Assembly: GCA_039654915.1 (NCBI GenBank)
Contig: CM077596.1
Coordinates: forward strand, 70,433,751-70,497,750
Direction of reading: 5' to 3'
Source of the DNA: Aquilaria yunnanensis
Lineage: Eukaryota; Streptophyta; Magnoliopsida; Malvales; Thymelaeaceae
Length of the DNA stretch: 64,000 nt
Below are positions 36,687 through 48,660 of the stretch, piece after piece. The notes beneath the pieces were generated by a model, which saw only the letters and a program-made list of their open reading frames with translations, ran no database searches and was not told the origin of the DNA. The position numbers were made by a program, and so were the translations under genes. How positions within the stretch are numbered: the first letter of the stretch is position 1; each line of letters opens with the position of its first letter.

Positions 36687-37565
36687 TAAGCCCACCTCGG
36701 GAGTTCAAGTGTAGGCTTTCGGAGCACGAGGGTGGAGATGTAAGGTCAACAATACTTTTGGGCTTTGATTGCAATTTCCAAATTAATTTTGAGAGAGTAG
36801 GTAGCAAGGAAACTGGAAAAGCAGTACGGAAAAACAAAAATATTGCTTCCTTGCTCCGTTGAACCACGAAAAAGTAAAAACCCTCGTCTCTGGCGCCTTC
36901 TTCCACCTCCGGAGCTCCACCAAAACCCTAGGCCACCGTCGGCGGAGGCGGCAGAGAGCGCCGGAGAGAACAACAGCTGAACCCGCCTTCTACGAGCTTC
37001 CAGCCCCTACTCTCACCCCGTCGTCTTCGCCATCCTAATCTAAGGGCTCAAGGTAAGCTGTAAGCAGGAAGTCGTCAGTAACTCACTCTTCTCTCTGTCT
37101 GAGCCATTTCTTCTATTCGGTTGCTTAGATCTGGGTATACTCGAGACTTATTTGTCCGCCGATCTTTTCTTTTGGATTTAGTGTATGATTCATAAAGGAA
37201 CTTGGGGAATTTAACTTTTTTTTTTTCTCCTGTTTGAATTTAATGTATAATTCGTAAAGGAACTTAAGGTATTTATTTTCTTTTTTTCTTCTTCGTCGTT
37301 TGAATTCTCAATGGGACTCATTTATTGCCATCATACGTGTTTCCCGTCGGTTTTGTCGTTAGTTTAGAGGAGCTATATTGTCTCTCGCAACATCCGTTAG
37401 GGGATTTATGTTCTGATTAAGCTGGCTTCTTGAAGGATTCTTTTTTTCTTTTTTCTTTTTTTTCCAGTTGGATGGTGATGGAATTAGATGTAATGGAGAA
37501 ACGTTATACTTGTCGAGCTCTAAAAGTTTTAATTATTGGTTACCCTGCAGAGTTTGGTGTCCTCT
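36687..37565 (+). promoter_or_regulatory. Promoter, 5' UTR exon and leader intron of the G3BP-like gene
   Basis: A TTTGGGCTTT motif at about 36749 and a telo-box AAACCCTA at 36923-36930 are typical of plant housekeeping and translation-related promoters. A first non-coding exon probably ends at 37052 (CTCAAG|GTAAGC), and a leader intron of about 500 bp ends in TACCCTGCAG at 37550. Fifteen bases of UTR then precede the ATG. The transcription start itself is not determined. Confidence 0.6.
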
Positions 37566-40500
37566 ATGGCGGCCGCTGTGCAACAAATTCCGGTTGAAGT
37601 CGCTCCACCTTCAGCTGATGTTGTAAGTTCACCTTTTGTTTTGTTGTCCTTTAACGTTTTGCAGCCTGTAGCAAGGGTGGTGAGGTGGACTATAAATCTA
37701 TAATCGGGTGTCTGAGTTTGATTTTTCTATATTATAAACTATTTGGTCATATATTCAATGTCCTGAGAATGTATTCTTAAATCTAGGTTGGCAATGCATT
37801 TGCTCATCAATACTACCATATACTGCACACGTCCCCCGAACTTGTGCATCGGTTTTACCAGGATGTCAGCAAACTTGGTCGTCCTGAAGGGAATGGAATG
37901 ATGGGTACCACCACAACCATGCTCGTGAGTTCTCTCTCTCTCCCATTTTCTCCCCTTCTGTCATGAAAGGGTATCTCAAGTCCATTGTTTGCGTTTCTGG
38001 ATGTTTATCAATAACTTTATTCTGTTCCTTGTCTGCATTTTATTCTTCTCAAGAACTTTTAATACAATTTAAGTTGGTTACAAACTTTAATTTGTATAAT
38101 CTTCAAGGTTAACTTGGTGATCAGCATTAATTATAAATTTAAAGTATGGTGTTATAGGTCTGGTTGTGAGGGATTTTTTAGTAGGGAGCAGAAATATTTA
38201 TTTATTTATTTATTTATGCTTTTATATTTGAGTAATTGCTCTTGTAGACATTAGAGTTTATTTTTATGTTAAGAACATCTTTATCTGTCGCCAGTTTAAT
38301 TATGCTTATATTCCATAGAGAAAAGGAGATGTAAATTTCTAACTAGGGTAGAAGGGAAATGTGGATATGGGAACAGTTATGCATCTAGTTTTCATAGTTT
38401 TATTTGGAGAACTCTGGTGAACCATGGCTTCTTGCTTCATAATATTTTGTTATGATTTGTATGAGTTTGAACATGGAGCAATTCACTAAAGCTTCTCGAC
38501 GTGTGGTATGGTATATTCTCGTCCAGGCAATCAATGAGAGGATCCTTTCGCATGATTATGGGGACTTACGAGCAACAATCACTACAGTTGATGCACAGGA
38601 TTCTCATATTGGGGGTGTCATTGTTCTTGTTACAGGCTATCTTACGGGCAAGGACAATACGAAGAGGAAATTTACACAGACCTTCTTCTTGGCTCCACAA
38701 GATAACGGATATTTTGTTCTGAATGATATTTTTAGATATGTTGATGAGACATACCAAAATGGAAACCTGGATCTATCTAGTCAAATTGAAGCTCCTCTTG
38801 CAACTGAGCAAGGTAGTAGGGGACTCAGGCTTCTCTTTATTTCTTCTTCATACTGTGTTTGATTTTTGTTCATGTTCATCTACATGTAGATAATTCACAA
38901 GTGCTAGAGAACAATGTGTCGCAAGAAATTACTCCAGCTGAGGAAGCCAATGAAATACAGGTTCATAATTCTCTAGAGGATGGAAATGCTTCTGTTGAGG
39001 AGGAAACACATGTACCTGAGGTTGTTGATGAAGTTCCAGATGAGTTGCAGATGGCTGCTGGATCTAGCTCCAAATCTTTGGAAGTGCCAAAAAAATCATA
39101 TGCATCTATTGTAAGTAACCATTTGGTTATCAAATTGATATAAGGCGAGTTCGGGACTCTTATATAATGACTGGCATCAAACTAATTGATACTAAAGAGC
39201 AATGATTATGATGATTGAACTTATTTTTAATGGTAGATAAAATTGTATCTCATCTTCTCTTTTTGTTGAACATATTTATGTTTTCATAAGTCTTTTAGTT
39301 GTTCTAATTGACAAGGTGGAGTTTATCGTTAAATAATTTTACTTTGCTATTCTAGGTGAAGGTTCCAAAGCAGGACAATGTTCTGTCCCCATCTCCTTCA
39401 CATTCCCCAATGAGGTCATCAGCAAAGAATCATGACCCACCAGCAACTGTTGCCCCATCTCCAATTACGGCACCTCCAATTGCAGCATCAGATGCGCAAA
39501 TTTCTGCCTCAAATGTTACTGAGAATGGGAATGATCAAGATTCAGAAGGTTGTTGTATGTGGACTCTTGTCTTTTCTATGCATGTTGATGGGTTTTTATT
39601 CATTCTTTACATCAAGGCTGATTGCTATTTTTAGTGTGTACATTTCACCTGATTCCTTGTTCTTTTGTACAGCTGAGGGTCTGTCTATCTATGTTAAAGG
39701 TCTTCCCCTGAATGCTACTCCTAGCATGTTGGAGAATGAGTTTAAGAAGTTTGGACCTATTAAGAGTGATGGAATTCAAGTCAGAAGCCAAAAGGTGCTT
39801 TGACAAACTTAAGCATGCTTTGGGGTGAATGTTTTATTCAATATTTGATATATGTAACTTTTTTACAGGGATTTTGTTTTGGCTTTGTGGAGTTTGAGTT
39901 GTCTGGTGCTGTGCAAAGTGCAATAGAGGTATATTTCTGTCTTTAGTTTTGTACATTTCTGTTTTTCTTTGACAGAGGGATTATGATTTCAGTGTTTAAT
40001 AGCTTGTTTTGTTAATCTTGTCTGGTGCATTAGAATATAACCCACTTTCGCTGATATAACAGATAATTATTGTTTAATGTTCTGTTAGTTGCATGTTAGA
40101 GATGCTTACTCTTCTTTAGTGGTGAGCGAAAATGGGACAACTTTGGTAAAGGATTGCATGGCTGCCTATGTATATTGTTAATGTTATTTTCTTTGGGATA
40201 CATGCAAATGCTTTTGCATTAGACTATTATCTGCTCTTTTGAACTGGAAGATCATGCAGTATTTTGTTTGGGATACATGCAAATGCTTTTGCTACATATG
40301 CATTAGACTATTTTGGATGATTTCTGTGACATATCCGGATGGTCCATGTGAACTTCTAAAGATTTGTTTTTCCATTCTTTTTGGTTGCTTGTAGAATTTT
40401 TCAAATGAGAACTTCTGTTTGCTTGTATTGTTTCTTTACATTTTTAAGGGTTTTTTATTCACTAACCGCACTTATATATTGTTCCAGGCTTCACCCATTG

Positions 40501-41250
40501 TCATTGGTGGGCGCAAAGCAGTTGTGGAAGAAAAGCGCTCAACCTCTCGAGGCAAGTTGGGTCATTACTGTTATTTTTGTTTGTGCCCGCACTTTGGAGT
40601 CCTATCGATTTAAATAGTGTCCTGTTGTCCAGTGTTTAAGGCCTGTTGTGGTTTAATCCTCAGTCTAATAGTACAAATTTCCATTCCACCTTTTAGATAT
40701 ATGTACCGTCACCTGCTAATCCCTTGCCTCAGCCCTCTGCTTAAAAGGCTATATATATAAAATCCTGCCTTTGTTTCCTTAATCTGTGATTTAACATATC
40801 TCTCCAAACTGTGATATCTAGCTTAATAGGCCTCCATGTCATAATATATTTTTTGAAATACTGTTTGAAAAGCTTACAGCATGTGTTATTTCCATGCTTT
40901 TTCCCCTTTGCGTTAGCTTCAACGATTTGCTTAATTTTGATTGGTGTTCATGTTCAGGGAATAATAGAGGACGGTCATCATCTGCCGGAGGGTCTGGCTA
41001 TTGGAATGAGGTAGGAAGAGGACGAGGAAACTATGGAGGGAATAGAGGATATAGCCGGGGAGAGTTTAGTGATAGAGCTGAGTTTGGTAACAGAAATGGC
41101 AGAAGGGGAGGACTTGCAAACCGTGGAGGTGATGGATATCAGAGAGGTGACCGCCCGGGAAGCAGTGGTGGCCGTGTGAACCGTACTGGAGGACCAAGCA
41201 TGAATACAGCCACAAAGAATGCAGCCCCACGAATATCTGCTCCTGCCTGA
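37566..41250 (+). CDS. G3BP-like protein: NTF2 domain, RRM and RGG tail
   Basis: Nine coding exons (37566-37622, 37787-37924, 38527-38812, 38890-39110, 39356-39548, 39673-39794, 39869-39928, 40488-40551, 40958-41250) join in frame to 477 aa. Residues about 20-138 form an NTF2-like fold (NAFAHQYYHILHTSPE ... DNGYFVLNDIFRYVDE). A low-complexity acidic and Pro/Ser linker follows. The RRM spans about 299-380, with RNP2 IYVKGLP at 304-310 and RNP1 GFCFGFVEF at 340-348. The tail (381-477) is rich in RG/GG pairs (GRGRGNYGGNRGYSRG). This is the plant family of G3BP homologues, RNA-binding proteins of cytoplasmic stress granules, where the NTF2 domain dimerises and binds partners. The last intron has a GC donor (CGAG|GCAAGT), and no nearby GT donor keeps the frame. 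Length is usual for the family. Confidence 0.94.
38193..38217. repeat. (ATTT)n microsatellite in intron
   Basis: About six tandem ATTT units in the second coding intron of the G3BP-like gene. Confidence 0.9.
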
Positions 41251-42224
41251 TGAAGCTGATCCATATGATGGCGAACAATGATCAAATTAATTTTTAGACT
41301 GTAGTGTCATTGCATTATTAATTGAAGATAGATCACGAGGAATTGAAGACTTGTGTGGCATTCGGAGAAATACCGAGTGCCATGAGGGTGAGCTGTCTAA
41401 AAATTTTCTGGGCATTTTGTACCATTTGTTTTTCCTAAATTCATACGGTGGTTGTATTGATGGAGTGTGGGCTGGGGCTTAGTACCTGTGGTGGCTTAAA
41501 TTCTTAGCTGTTAGATTAGTAGCGGAATCAAGGGTTTGCATTGGCAAGGTTGAGAATCTAGTTCTTCATTTGTGGGCGTAGTCTGAATTCTTCAAGGTCG
41601 TATTGTAATCATTGAAATGTGGCCGACTGCGGTTGGTTTTCAGATGAGGTTATTTAGGTTTTCCATTTGCAGCCTTGGGGAGAGGTTAGGTTGCAGGAGT
41701 TATCTAAATTTTATAGGATAGGACTTTCTGAATCATTAAAAGTTACCTATCTGCATGTTCGTTTCTATTTTGTTCTGGGAACTGGGCGCCACGTCTCCAA
41801 TGGAGGAAGTATTGGCAATAAAAACATGAGAAAATTTCCTCCAATTGACTAGTACCGGACATTTGTCACTGCGTTTACAATCTGAACAATTTTCATGGTG
41901 TAGTCGACATAAGCAGTGGCTGACCTAGGACAATAGTTAGAACTTGCAGTTACCAAGCTTTTGTTACTCCTTAAAAAGTACGTAGCAGCACTAGGCAACA
42001 ATTGCCCAAACATAGTACTCACGATTCACGGAGTAAGGCGGAATTAACCCATAATCACTCATCTTACTTCGTGGAACGAAAAAAAATAGAGCCGAACTTG
42101 AACAATTTAGCTATTATCAATTTATTATAATACAACTCCAAGTCAGCTCAATTTGGTCCCGAGCTTAAAGCGATATACTTAAGTCTGAGGTGGCGTGGGG
42201 ATTTGATTATTTCTATTTTTGCTA
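41251..42224. other. 3' UTR of the G3BP-like gene and spacer
   Basis: The first several hundred bases are less AT-rich and probably 3' UTR. No polyadenylation site was assigned. The remainder is featureless spacer. Confidence 0.5.
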
Positions 42225-42510
42225 CTCCCTCCGTTCCGGTAATAATGAATTGTAAATTAAGATGGGTGTAATTTATATTGTTATTTTTATTTTTGCATTT
42301 TAAGCTATTATTATTATTATTATTATTATTTAGCTTTCGGTAGTGATAGTGATGATTAAAAAAAGAAAAAATTTATTTTTAAAATTTTGTACAATGAGAA
42401 CTTAAATAATGGTAGTAAAGTAAATTAGAAAATAAAAATTTCCTAAAAAAGAAAATAATTCATTTTTTTGGACAACACAATAGAATACAGTTCTTTATTT
42501 TTTGGAGGGA
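42225..42510. mobile_element. Stowaway-like MITE
   Basis: It starts CTCCCTCCGTTCCGG after TA, the classical Stowaway terminus, and ends near TTTTTGGAGGGAAG. The right TA is not clean. It contains an ATT microsatellite (42306-42331). It lies immediately left of the outer MULE. Confidence 0.6.
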
Positions 42511-42522
42511 AGAAATATTAAA

Positions 42523-44909
42523 AGAAAAATGAGAAGAACCCTCATGAAGTATAGCAAAACCTATAATTTTATCATCACTGTTTCAAATATCTACATCTAC
42601 CTGCTAAAATGTTAACATATCTATACTTACCCCCTGGGGTCCAATGTTAACTCTAGTAATAAGGGTAAATTACACTTATGGCCCCTAATATTTTATTATT
42701 ATTCTATTTTAGATACTAACCTCAAAATCTCACATAGAAAGTCCTTAATCTTGACATTTTGTTTCAATTTAGACCTTTGAATGACGAAAGGTGTTAAAAC
42801 TGATGGAATTTGTCACGTGGAACGCTAGTGTGCACTAATCAATAGTTATAGATGATATGAAAAAGAAAAAATTACTAAAAAAAGGTATGAAAAATGGGGA
42901 AAAAAAACATTTGGGTTGCCGTCACCTCCCCCTCACCTCCTTTGCCCATCACTGGCGTCCTCTCCCAGCGTCTGCCGAACATCTCTTCACTGCCTCTTGC
43001 CAGTGGCCCCTCCTACCGTTCGTCATCGATTGTGCCTCCTTTGCTCGCTGTCCGCCCTCCTGCTGTTCGCCATCTATAGTGCCCCCTTTTGCTTGCCGTC
43101 GAATCAAGCCTTTGCTCGCCGTTGATCATGCATCCTTTGGTCAGCGTTAAATTGGGCTAATCGAACTTGCCGGGGCCAAGGACGGAAAATCGAAACCGCA
43201 AAACCAATGAGAACGGACTCGTTGGACTTGGCAGCTTGGGACAGAATCACAAAATCGTCTGTTATTCTCTTGCTTCAGCCCATCGCGAATCGCTGAGAAA
43301 TTGCAGCTTTGATTTCGGCATCAAACGGTACTCCACGCCGAATCGTTGGTCAATGGGAATCGAGTAGAGAGATTCCGCATTGGGGCTTGGGTACGAATCG
43401 CCGATCTCATATTTCTCCATCGTCCTCGATCTTCCGATTGGCCATCAAAATAAATGTCTTTGTCCAATTCAGAGCAATGGTAGAGCATCGATTTCCCCTA
43501 CTTTGGATCAACTTCAGAGCAGTGGTAAAGCATCGATTGCATTGACCCAGGCAATTAACGTTGGCACAATCGTCGGCAACGATTGGCAACAGCAAAGAAG
43601 GCGTTGGCTAGGTCAGGGATTTCAATTTTTTTTTATTTTTTTCTCTTCATTTTCAACATCATTGTTAGGGTTCATTTTTATCATGCCATGTGATCAATTG
43701 CCCCAAGCTAGCATGCCACGTGGTTCGTTCCGTTAATTTTAACACTTTCAATCATTTAAAGGTCTAAAGTGAAATAAAAAATTTGAGGTTAAGGACTTCA
43801 CATGCGATGTTTTGAGGGTAGGGTCTAACATAGGACCATAATAAAAGATTAGGGGTCATAGGTGCAATTTACCACCAGTAATAACCAGTTAGAAAGAAAA
43901 AGGAAAAATTCGTTTTATTCCCCTAGACTTCTTATTTCGATAATTTTGCCCCCAAAACTTTTGCATCTAACTTTGCCCACCAAACATAAGAAAACTCTCT
44001 CTTCCTATCCTTTTTTTCCTTCTTCTTCTCTCACCGCCGTCACTTTTTCCTGTCCGACTCGCCGGAGAACAAATCATCAGGAGACGAATGCGTTAACCCG
44101 AAAATGAATCGGACCCGTCGGGGAGGTCAATCGTCAATCAATGACTGGCACTTGGGCTACTAGCGCTTGGGCGACAACATGTGAGCGTCAGAGAATCGGA
44201 GCATGTACGATGGAATCAGAGGGGCAAAAAATCCAAAGAATCAGAGAGAGTCTCGTCAGAGAGATCGAATCGGAGAAAGGGGCGGTGTTCTAATTGTGCG
44301 GCGTTGGAGGCATCGGATCGAGAGAGGATGGAGAGAATCTGCGAGGGTTCTTAGGTTCCATCAAACCAGCGCGACGAAGGCGACGATCGGCGAGGACGAC
44401 GAGGCGACGATGGAGATTCAGCTGCTCAACAGAGGCGGCAACCAAGATTCGGCTGTTCGGCGGAGAAAACGACCGAGATTTAGCTATTTTTGGGTTGTTC
44501 GACAGAGATTCAACGAAGATTTAAGGAAGCCTCCGATTTGGACATACGGCGATCACGAACATCTACCGCCCTGTCAGAGATATGAAATTGTGACCATCTA
44601 TGACGATCGCTGGCATAACAGAATCGAAGATGTAGAATCGAAAATTTGGTGGAATGGAGGAGAACCGTCAGCGGCTTCTGGGTCAAACTGGGAATGTAGA
44701 GTTCTTCGTTTTCTCTATTGATTGTGTTTTTGTTTAAATGCAGAAGTTGGGGGTAAAGTTTCTGTCGGTGAAGGCTAGGAGGGCAAAGCCAGAATTTTCC
44801 CTTTTCTTTGCTAACAGTGAAGGATGGAGTTAACTTTGAGGGTATTTGAAACAAGGATGACATAAATATAGGTTTTTCTATACCTCAGGGGGATTGTTGT
44901 AATTTTCCT
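42523..44909. mobile_element. Outer MULE-type element, 2387 bp with nested insert
   Basis: The termini AGAAAAATGAGAAGAACCCTC (left) and AGGAAAATTACAACAATCCC (right, reversed) continue as inverted repeats of about 220 bp. For example AAAACCTATAATTTTATCAT pairs with AAAACCTATATTTATGTCAT, and TTTGCCCCCAAAACTTTTGC pairs with TTTACCCCCAACTTCTGC. A perfect 9-bp duplication AATATTAAA flanks it (42514-42522 and 44910-44918), as for Mutator-like elements. The left TIR is interrupted by a second element. The core (about 43990-44720) is GC-richer and contains a 172-codon frame that resembles no known protein and is probably fortuitous, or a captured fragment. Confidence 0.85.
42663..43876. mobile_element. 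Inner MULE-type element nested in the outer TIR
   Basis: The ends are inverted over about 170 bp: GGGTAAATTACACTTATGGC on the left and GGTAAATTGCACCTATGACC reversed from the right, then GACCTTTGAATGA against GACCTTTAAATGA. AGTAATAA lies on both sides (42655-42662 and 43877-43884). Removing it restores the outer TIR. The starting sequence is typical of plant MULE termini. The core (about 42910-43600) is CT-rich with no recognisable gene. Confidence 0.85.
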
Positions 44910-44918
44910 AATATTAAA

Positions 44919-46543
44919 ATATTTGACAGCGAGAAATTTGTATTTTGATGAAGCACACTTCTTAGCTTCAAGATTGCAAAAAAAAAAAAAGCAGTATTCC
45001 CCCTTAGCCCGTGCATAATGCAGAGTCCAACAAATCACATTGAAGCCCGAGGCCACCTCTAGGTGCTCCATGGTAATTGAACCTAGAGAGAATGTAGTAG
45101 CTGTCCACCATATTGAAGCCTCTCTCGTTCCCTAACTGTTTTGTTGGATTCTGATTATAAAAAAAATACCATCTTTTGCGATAAAAAATAAAAATCCCAA
45201 CTAGATTCAAATTTACAAGACAAACTAATTTATCTGTATCTTTTTTTTTTTTTCTACATTTGCGTTTTGTTTTTTGCAGTTTACTACACTATTTATCATT
45301 GTCCAAATGTGAAAAATTAAAAAAACAAAACAAAAAAGCTAAACAAATGTTTTTAATCTCCACACTTTCAATCGCACAACCCATGAAAAATTATATAAAT
45401 GCTTTACAACAACTAGGTTGGAACAATCAGATTATAAGTCTCTAAGATTAGGATTAAAGTATTAGTTATCATGATCACTAAGTTACATATCTAAAATGAA
45501 GGGTTAGTAGATGGAGATAAGACCAAATCTTAACTTTAATCTTCTGTTTATACTCCTTAATAAGTTACATATCAAGTATCGAATCCTTCTAATTCCACCT
45601 AATTGCTGATGTTGCCATTGTTTTAACGGAAATTGAATTCCCCCTTCATCTTGGGGACGGACCCATTGGAGAATCATAACAAAAAATGTCGTTGTGTTTG
45701 CCATGGTGGCATATCAGTTCCGTATCAAGCGAAGCAAAACTGCCTGCCGTGCCCGTGTTGAGAAATGTGGTACAACATTTTTTCTAGGAGTTCTACAGAT
45801 TTTAGCAAATAAAGTGCTTACATCTTTAACCATCAAACACGACTGAGTTCACGAGATTGTTGTTCAGTAGTCCTAGAATCTTTGGCTTAAACACCTTACA
45901 TGAACCGCACTCAATTTTGAGAGAACACAGATATCAACCGAATGGTAAATAACAAGGGATGTGTCCAGATGGAAAATGAAATTTAAAGATATAAATATCC
46001 TAATAAAAATCACCGGAGATAACAGGCCAACAATATCATACAGTAGAAAGACAGATTTATGCCAGCTAATTCCAATTAAAGTAGCGATCCCGCATAACCC
46101 ATAATTTGCCCTGATACAATCGAAATTAATCAAAATATACGAGTTACATGATATGATAGGTAATTAAGTGTGGGATGAATCTGTGTGTGCGCAAGCTGGA
46201 GAGAGTTGCAAAGTTTCATTAACTGAACCACGACCCTGAGTCATGCATTAGCACAATTTTGTGTTGACAATGTGAACAAAGTTGTTGGGAGGGAATTGAC
46301 AAATGGCCTAACATATGTAACCATGCACTAAGAGGCTATGACATCGAATTTATATATTTTGGGATTTATGTTGAGCACTTTGGCATTTGCTAAAAACAAA
46401 ATAGTTAATCTGACAAGCGTGCTAAGCTCCAAGCGGATGGATAGCTTTGCTTCCAAGCGGAATAAGCATATTTGATTAGTGGCAGAAAATGCGGGAGGAT
46501 GGTAAGGAGTTTTCTTGGAAAGAACCTGCCACCCGGGCCATTT
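44919..46543. other. Intergenic, 3' of the GAUT gene
   Basis: AT-rich spacer. A short minus-strand stretch at 45004-45120 (encoding APRGGLGLQCDLLDSALC) has an exon-like look but no splice or family support. The minus-strand GAUT 3' UTR occupies the right end. Confidence 0.5.
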
Positions 46544-48660
46544 CTAGAGACCAAAATTGCAGGCCTGAACGAACTCCAAATCGTAGTCGACATACTTGCT
46601 CCACAGTGGTTTGAACTGGTTCATAGCAATGTCAAGCCAAGGCTTCATGTTCCCATTGAAGTGCACCACAGCTGCATTGCGAATCTCGTCCATGCTGATG
46701 CTCGGGTTGTAGCCAAGACCAAGAACATGCCATGACTTGTCTAGAGGTTTTGTTGTCGAGTAAAATGTGATCAAACCTGGAGGCAAAGTTCCTAACTTCC
46801 ACAAGGTTCTGTTCTCGTTCTGCAAAATCAACCACCGATTGTTACTGGTGGACCAAATACATTGCCCACAGCAAAAGCAATAACATGCCTTAAAAACGTA
46901 CAACAGTCCCACTCATACAACTAAAGCACTTACAGGCAATAAATTGGCCTATTGGTCATTGATCTAAATCCTTCTAAAAGTTTGTGAGGGGCAACAAAAC
47001 CATACTTATTAAAACCATTTTACAAATGAGGATCTGAAGCACATCAAATTCAATAATCAAAAAGGCTTTCTGATATCTTACCAGATTCTGCCAATAGTGA
47101 TACTGTTCTGTGCACTTCTCCTTCCTCCAAGCATCCAGATCAAAGAAATTCATTCCATAAGCCCAAGCACAAGCTTTTGGGTTGAACTTCTCCTTAATCA
47201 AGGGGTGTGAGAAGTTCATATACTGGGCATATCGATGGAATGACCCAAAACAAGTCTCCACCGCTCCATTCACCTTTCCGTCCATGTCAATCTTCCACAA
47301 CCCCGTCAAGTCCTTCTGCACCACAATATCATCATCCAGAAACAATATCCTGTGCAACTTCGGGTACATTTCTGGCAAATAGAACCTTAAATGGTTCAAG
47401 ATCGACAAGTACTTTGGATTCCTAAACTTCATGTTCGTAGTATCTTTTGTGGCATTTACAATGTTGTTCTCAAAGTAAAACTTCTGCAGATTAGCTGACT
47501 CCAATTGCCTTAACACTGGCACATACGAAGAGTTCAAGAATTTATAATCCTCAACAGCCTTCACTTCGATATGAGCCCCGTTATAATTCTTCAATCTGAA
47601 CATGACCTGCATCGCTCCAAGATTCATCTTGTCCGTCACAACATGGAAAACATGTTTCCAGGGCTCCTTGGCATTCTTGGTCGCTGAATTCACCACGACC
47701 GAAGCAGCAACCACATTATCAGAAAAAATGGCATAATGATAAAGCTTGGGATCCTCAATCTCGGGGGGCGTCGGCTTCCCCTCGTCGCTGTACTTCTCAG
47801 GATGAGCAATCCTCTCCTCCATCAACCTCATCGCCAAGCAGTGCAAGCTTTTGGGGATCGATTTCGCAGCAATTAAGCTCGAAAAGGCCCCTTGCTTCTT
47901 TGCCTTCGTCAATTGCTCATTAACTGCGAAAATCGTGTCCTTCAATTTCTGGATCTTGAGCTGATTGTCAAAGGACTCTTTTGCTTCAGCAATAACTTGG
48001 CGCGTCACTTTGATCCGCTCCTTTACTTCCTTCTCGAACTGTCGGAGCACCGACTCTTCGATGGAGAACGAGTCGGTCTCAAACAGAGCGCGGTACGAGG
48101 TTTTGTTGATGAGATCGGTGTAGTTCCGCGAGAGATCAGCGAAAACCCTAACGAGCTTGGAGTTCTCGAGCTTAAGCTTTCGGGCGTAGGATGCGTAGGC
48201 AAGCGCCAAGGAGCGGTGGTCGTCGGCTTGCTTCCGGATCTGGTCCAACCGCGGCTTCAATGGATCCGATTTCAGCGCCAGCACGGACCTCCTCACAGAA
48301 CCGAATTCATGTGAACCAGATCCCATATCCTTCCAAAAAACACAGAACACACAGTTTCAGCTGATAATGGAAAATATGAGATCGAGATGAGAAAGGAAAA
48401 TGCTAAATTCTCGGCAATTTCTTGATAAAACATTTTTTTCCGGCAATAATCAAGAGACTTACGAAGCTAGACTGAACATGCGGCGAGCGAGAGCGAGAAG
48501 TGAAGAAGAACAAGAGGAGGAAGAGAAAAAGCGAGAAGGCGGTTGCGGAGGTTAGAGCTCTGATAGCGAAGCGGAAGCTTCCTCCAAGTCCGCCTACTCC
48601 TACAACTCCACCTCCACCACCACCTCCGGTGGAGGCTCTAGGTGGACGGTGGATCGCCAT
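46544..48660 (-). CDS. GAUT8: GAUT8/QUASIMODO1-like homogalacturonan galacturonosyltransferase
   Basis: Three exons, 48660-48463, 47082-48329 and 46819-46544 (minus strand), encode 573 aa. Both introns have GT/AG ends and fall between codons. Residues 1-33 are a Gly-rich cytosolic tail, about 34-55 a single membrane anchor (SLFLFLLLFFF), and then a lumenal stem. The GT8 catalytic domain runs from about 260 to the end, with the metal-binding LDDD at 397-400, CFGSFHRYAQYMNFSHPL, and HFNGNMKPW near 535-543. The region QADDHRSLALAYASYARKLK is characteristic of GAUT8 rather than GAUT9. The enzyme is a Golgi type II membrane protein that adds galacturonic acid from UDP-GalA to pectin, and Arabidopsis qua1 mutants have reduced homogalacturonan and cell adhesion. 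Length is close to the Arabidopsis protein (559). The chosen start follows an in-frame upstream ATG (48756) that would put an odd extension before the tail. Confidence 0.95.

Noticed and set aside
44203..44721. 172-codon plus-strand frame
   Set aside because: Arg/Glu-rich with no family features, located in the core of a MULE-type element. It is likely fortuitous in GC-richer DNA or a scrambled captured fragment.
45004..45210. Minus-strand frame with APRGGLGLQCDLLDSALC
   Set aside because: It looks exon-like at first, but no acceptor or donor and no partner exon were found, and no family comes to mind.
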